Both the position numbers and the translations under genes were made by a program. Of a stretch of 64,000 nucleotides of DNA, positions 61,001 to 64,000 are shown in pieces. The notes under the pieces were generated by a model, which ran no database searches, was not told the DNA's origin, and saw only the letters and a list, made by a program, of their open reading frames with translations. The DNA is taken from positions 1-64,000 of the forward strand of contig NZ_JALLPO010000029.1 in the NCBI RefSeq assembly GCF_023276435.1. The letters are read 5' to 3'. Origin of the DNA: Sphaerisporangium perillae (GTDB lineage: Bacteria > Actinomycetota > Actinomycetes > Streptosporangiales > Streptosporangiaceae). Each line of letters opens with the position of its first letter. Position 1 is the stretch's first letter.

Positions 61001-61112
61001 TTCGCTCGGTCCTACCAGCCGGTAACCTGGCGGCCGTTTTAGCGGGAAACCAAGACCGAGAACAGGTTTCACCGACGGTCTCCCGACAGGCCGCCGGCGC
61101 GTGGAAATACGG

Positions 61113-61144
61113 AAAGGCCGCCGGCGAGAGCGCCGGCGGCCTTT
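61113..61144. terminator. Terminator after the DUF3068 gene
   Basis: Perfect 14-bp arms AAAGGCCGCCGGCG (61113-61126) and complement (61131-61144), loop AGAG, with a short T-run in either direction. It lies 28 bp after the DUF3068 stop. Confidence 0.88.
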
Positions 61145-61172
61145 CTGCGCGGCCATGAGGGCCGTGGACGGG

Positions 61173-62102
61173 TCAGACCTCGGAGGCCCGCCGGGTGCGG
61201 CCCGACAGCAGGAGGACGGCACCGCCGACCGCGAGCAGCAGGCCCACGACCAGCAGCACCAGGGGAACAGTGGTCTTGAGCAACGTGATCTGGCTCTTGC
61301 CGTCGATGGCGTTCTTGACCAGCCTGTCGATGGTCGCGGGCGTCATCTTGACGGTGGCGACGAAGGCGACCGTGCGCTCGACGCCGTCCTGGGTCTTCAG
61401 CACCTCGTGCCGGTGCTGCTCCTGCTTCACCGGCGCCCCGCTCGTCGGCTCGACCCAGAAGGTGACGACGCCGTCGTAGAAGCGGTCGGCCTGCACGTCA
61501 CCGGGCTGGCTCATGCCGAGCACGGACGCGGGCGCCGTGATCGTGGCGATCTTGGTGGGCGGGATCGTCTGCTCGAACTTGTAGACCGGCAGCCCGTTGA
61601 CCGTGTCCTCGCTGACGAACTTGGTGTCGTACGACTGCCTGGTGGAGGAGTTGAAGACCTTGTAGGTCTTCTTCTCGGTGCTGAACGGGAACGTGTAGAT
61701 CTGGCCGGTCATCTGCACCGGCTCCTTGTCCACGTTGGCGCCACAGCAGTTGACGGCCTCCCCCGTGTACTTGTTGAAGGCGCTGCGGCGCTGGTCCAGG
61801 GCGATGTTCGGCAGCGAGTTGGTGACGTCGTTGACGACACTGAACTCGTCCCAGACGACGTGGTCGTCCTTGGCCTCGGCCACGTCGCCACGCGTGGTCA
61901 CCGTGATGTCAAGGCTGGCGTTCAGCACCTTCACCTTGGCTGCACTGAAGTACTGCGCGTTGTCGGCGCGCAGTTCCGTCACACCGTAGTAGTCCGCCGG
62001 CGCCGCGATCAGCTTGCCCGCCGCGTAGAAGCGGATGAGCGGTGCCAGCGTGATGAGAAACGCCCCGATCGCGATGAGAACGACTCCAGTGATGCGCCGC
62101 AT
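61173..62102 (-). CDS. DUF3068 family membrane protein
   Basis: 309 residues. N-terminal helix (GVVLIAIGAFLITLAPLIRF), a large extracytoplasmic domain (YTFPFSTEKKTYKVFNSSTR, VTFWVEPTSGAPVKQEQHRH) and a C-terminal helix (TTVPLVLLVVGLLLAVGGAV) with a basic tail. DUF3068 (PorA-like) proteins are actinobacterial cell-envelope proteins of unknown role. ATG 62102 has GGAGG upstream at ideal spacing. Two adjacent Cys (VNCCGANV) may form a disulfide or lipid site. A strong terminator follows. Confidence 0.87.
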   Translation of the reverse strand: MRRITGVVLIAIGAFLITLAPLIRFYAAGKLIAAPADYYGVTELRADNAQYFSAAKVKVLNASLDITVTTRGDVAEAKDDHVVWDEFSVVNDVTNSLPNIALDQRRSAFNKYTGEAVNCCGANVDKEPVQMTGQIYTFPFSTEKKTYKVFNSSTRQSYDTKFVSEDTVNGLPVYKFEQTIPPTKIATITAPASVLGMSQPGDVQADRFYDGVVTFWVEPTSGAPVKQEQHRHEVLKTQDGVERTVAFVATVKMTPATIDRLVKNAIDGKSQITLLKTTVPLVLLVVGLLLAVGGAVLLLSGRTRRASEV

Positions 62103-62616
62103 CCAAATCCTCCGGGGTAACCGACAACGCGGGGTACTCGGACCCTTTGTCCAATAGCGCCTATGTTGTCCGCGATCGTAGTGCCGAGTGTGGCTTCCGT
62201 CACTCACCTGCCGCCAAATTGATAGAAACGTGTTCTACCTGAGCGGCCGCCGCCCGGCCGCGGGGCATCCCGATGGTGCCATACGCCGGTCGGCCGCCTC
62301 CAACCGCGGTGGGACCATCCGCTCAGAACGCGACCTCTTCCTCGGCGCCAGAACGCCGCGCGTACCGGCAGGGATCCGGACAGGCCGGCTTCTGGCACCA
62401 CGGCGCGAGCCCGCCGTCCGGCCACCTCCGGCCGTGCCGACACGCGTTTCCACCCGCTTCTTGACAGGACCGTACCGAGTTCGGTGCGCCATCTCTGTCG
62501 ATCACCGCTCCATCCACGCAGGTCAACCCGTTATTCGGCATGATCCAACAAATTACTGTCAAATTTGGTGACATATCGGCATTGCGGGCATAACACGGCG
62601 GTCGTACGTTCCCGGT
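62103..62616. promoter_or_regulatory. 514-bp divergent gap with KstR-like and dyad elements
   Basis: Between DUF3068 and the LysR gene. AGAAACGTGTTCTA (62224-62237) shares AACGTGTTCTA with the site at 60978 and misses the KstR consensus at one base. TGTCA-N7-TGACA (62557-62573) lies 43 bp before the LysR start and may be its operator. No gene is convincing here; an open minus-strand frame over 62323-62637 has Cys-rich sequence but no recognisable homologue. Confidence 0.5.
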
Positions 62617-63576
62617 ATGGATCTGGAGCTCCGTCACCTCAAGATCGTGCGCGCGGTCGCCGAGGCAGGGAGCGTCACCAAGGCGGCCACCCAGTTAGGA
62701 CTGGCCCAGCCGTCACTGACCGCGCAGCTCAAACGCATCGAGCGCACGCTCGGAGGCACCCTCTTCGAACGCGACCGCAACGGCGCCCGCCCCACTCCCC
62801 TCGGCGAACTCGTCCTCACCCGTGCACGCGTCCTGCTGCCCGCCGTACGGGAACTCCAGGAAGAGGCGGTGCGCTTCGCCAACACCTACGCCGGCATCTC
62901 GGGTTTCCGCATCGGCGCCACGCACGGGCCGATCCTCGGCGGCCTCGTCGAGCGTCTCACCGGAGCCCATCCGTCCACACCCATCAGCACCCGCACGTCC
63001 TGGTCGGCACGCGAGCTCACCACCCTGGTCGGCGCCGGACGACTGGACTTCGCCCTCATCGGCACCTGCGGGGACACCCCACCCCCCGCCGCCGAGGCCA
63101 TGGCCTGGAGCGTCGTGGGCACCGACCCGGTCTTCGCCCTGCTCGGGGAGGATCATCCCCTGGCCGGGGAGAAGGAGGTGGAGCTGTCCAGCCTCGCCGA
63201 CGAGGGATGGGCGGTCGTTCCGGGGGACGGCTGTTTCGCGGACTGCTTCGCCGGAGCGTGCGCGCGTGCGGGTTTCGTCCCGAAGACCGTGTACGAGACG
63301 GACGTGGCGACCTGCCTGCATCTGGTCAAGGCCGGCAAGGCCGTGGCGCTGTGCCAGGCGACGTTCGACCTCGCCGCCGGACTGGTGATGATGCCCATCG
63401 CCGGGGCGCCACTGCGCTGGAGGCATCTGCTGGGCTGGCATTCCGACTCTCTCACCGCCTGCGCCGCGCCCGCGGTCGCCGACCACGCGCGGGATGCCTA
63501 CGCGGACGCCGTACGGCGCAGTTCCCGCTACGCCGACTGGCTGGTGGCCAATCCACAGTTCGGGACGGTTCCATAG
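62617..63576 (+). CDS. LysR family regulator
   Basis: 319 residues. N-terminal winged helix: LELRHLKIVRAVAEAGSVTK, AATQLGLAQPSLTAQLKRIE, GGTLFERDRNG. C-terminal substrate-binding domain from about residue 90 (FRIGATHGPILGGLVERL). It belongs to the CynR/CbbR-type layout with no fusion. ATG 62617 begins the conserved helix. The upstream divergent gene is DUF3068, and downstream lies a secreted protease; the target is not clear. A TGTCA/TGACA dyad upstream may serve autoregulation. Confidence 0.9.
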   Translation: MDLELRHLKIVRAVAEAGSVTKAATQLGLAQPSLTAQLKRIERTLGGTLFERDRNGARPTPLGELVLTRARVLLPAVRELQEEAVRFANTYAGISGFRIGATHGPILGGLVERLTGAHPSTPISTRTSWSARELTTLVGAGRLDFALIGTCGDTPPPAAEAMAWSVVGTDPVFALLGEDHPLAGEKEVELSSLADEGWAVVPGDGCFADCFAGACARAGFVPKTVYETDVATCLHLVKAGKAVALCQATFDLAAGLVMMPIAGAPLRWRHLLGWHSDSLTACAAPAVADHARDAYADAVRRSSRYADWLVANPQFGTVP

Positions 63577-63662
63577 TGCGACGGTAGGGACGAACCGATA
63601 TGTACGCGACCCGGCGTTGACGCATCTACGGTGACGGCACCCCCACACCGAGGAGACCCCCC

Positions 63663-64000
63663 ATGCTCCGCAGACGCACGGTCACCGCCGGATGCGCTCT
63701 GGCAATCAGCGTCCTCACCCTCATGGCAGCCCCCGCCGTCGCAGAACGCGAGCCGGCAGGCGCGACCGGCAGTTCCGCTCTGAAGCCCCCGCCCGGCATG
63801 GTGCAGGCCATGCAGCGGGACCTCGGCATCACCGCGGAGCAGGCCGAGTCGCGCCTGCTCAACGAGTCACGCCTCAGCGGCGTCGAGACGAAGGTCCGCA
63901 AGCAGCTCACCGACACCTTCGCCGGTTCGTGGCTCACCGGATCGACCTCCGGAACGCTCACCGTCGCCACCACCGACCCCTCCGCCATCTCCTCCATCAC
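63663..64000 (+). CDS. Secreted S1 (streptogrisin-type) protease, 5' part
   Basis: The gene is cut by the window end; 112 codons are seen. A signal peptide (RRRTVTAGCALAISVLTLMA) ends around APAVA. A propeptide of the alpha-lytic/streptogrisin type follows: MQRDLGITAEQAESRLLNES and FAGSWLTGSTSGTLTVATTD. That propeptide is a folding chaperone for chymotrypsin-like proteases; the catalytic domain lies beyond the window. ATG 63663 is preceded by GAGGAG. It is 86 bp after the LysR gene, which might regulate it. Confidence 0.85.
   Translation, partial: MLRRRTVTAGCALAISVLTLMAAPAVAEREPAGATGSSALKPPPGMVQAMQRDLGITAEQAESRLLNESRLSGVETKVRKQLTDTFAGSWLTGSTSGTLTVATTDPSAISSI

Noticed and set aside
62323-62637. 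Cys-rich minus-strand gene
   Set aside because: Overlaps the LysR start, has no ribosome binding site and no recognisable domain.
1-64000. tRNA or rRNA genes, transposases, integrases, prophage
   Set aside because: Read through for T-loop-like motifs and typical proteins; nothing convincing was seen. A tRNA search program would settle this.

Overview
The window is very GC-rich DNA with many GTG and TTG starts and strong GGAGG-type ribosome binding sites. It carries actinobacterial hallmarks: an F420-type luciferase-like oxidoreductase, a SURF1/DUF3817 pair, a type VII-style WXG locus with YbaB/EbfC proteins, a DUF3068 protein, a LAL regulator and a mycobacterial-type sterol lipid-transfer-protein cluster. 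It looks like a filamentous actinomycete chromosome, plausibly Streptosporangiales (my inference). I saw no tRNA, rRNA, CRISPR array, transposase, integrase or phage genes.

Layout. 1-8.4 kb: NlpC/P60 cell-wall hydrolase, orphan receiver protein, giant LuxR (LAL) regulator, LysE exporter, and an alpha/beta hydrolase divergent from its likely TetR repressor with two clear operators. 8.4-13.6 kb: PEBP lipoprotein and a secreted beta-1,3-glucan degradation operon (GH81 then GH16-CBM6) behind a CebR-like operator. 13.7-22.2 kb: unknown TIM-barrel-like protein, a response regulator with a histidine kinase fused to a DUF4153/DUF4173-like membrane protein, arylamine N-acetyltransferase, a broken WbqC gene, a YdcF protein and a double-HxlR regulator. 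22.5-31.4 kb: LLM oxidoreductase, DUF3817/SURF1, a Baeyer-Villiger-type monooxygenase, gamma-glutamyltransferase and a NarL-type two-component pair. 31.7-40.9 kb: HD hydrolase, SHOCT protein, TauE-cupredoxin metal transporter, Sel1-repeat protein, an aminotransferase/alanine dehydrogenase operon, M20 peptidase and a broken ricin-lectin gene.

40.9-46.5 kb: a self-contained operon of ABC ATPase, YhgE/Pip exporter and TetR under a TetR-type palindrome, then PadR and another alpha/beta hydrolase. 46.5-49.2 kb: two YbaB proteins divergent from a small WXG-like protein, a candidate polymorphic toxin and its candidate immunity protein. 49.2-52 kb: serine/threonine dehydratase, LysR and LysE. 52.2-61 kb: acyl-CoA ligases, two lipid-transfer-type thiolases, an OB-fold/Zn-ribbon partner, an EchA19-like enoyl-CoA hydratase and a flavin oxidoreductase. 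This set matches the arrangement of sterol side-chain degradation genes, and its promoters share a TGTTCTA half-site. 61-64 kb: DUF3068 protein, LysR, and the start of a secreted S1 protease cut by the window edge.

Most notable are the toxin-immunity-like locus at 46.5-49.2 kb, a family of about 60-bp dispersed intergenic repeats (27.3, 31.5, 35.7 and 35.9 kb, the last two inverted as in a MITE), the kinase-membrane protein fusion with its own internal start, the double-HxlR protein, and several well-formed operators.
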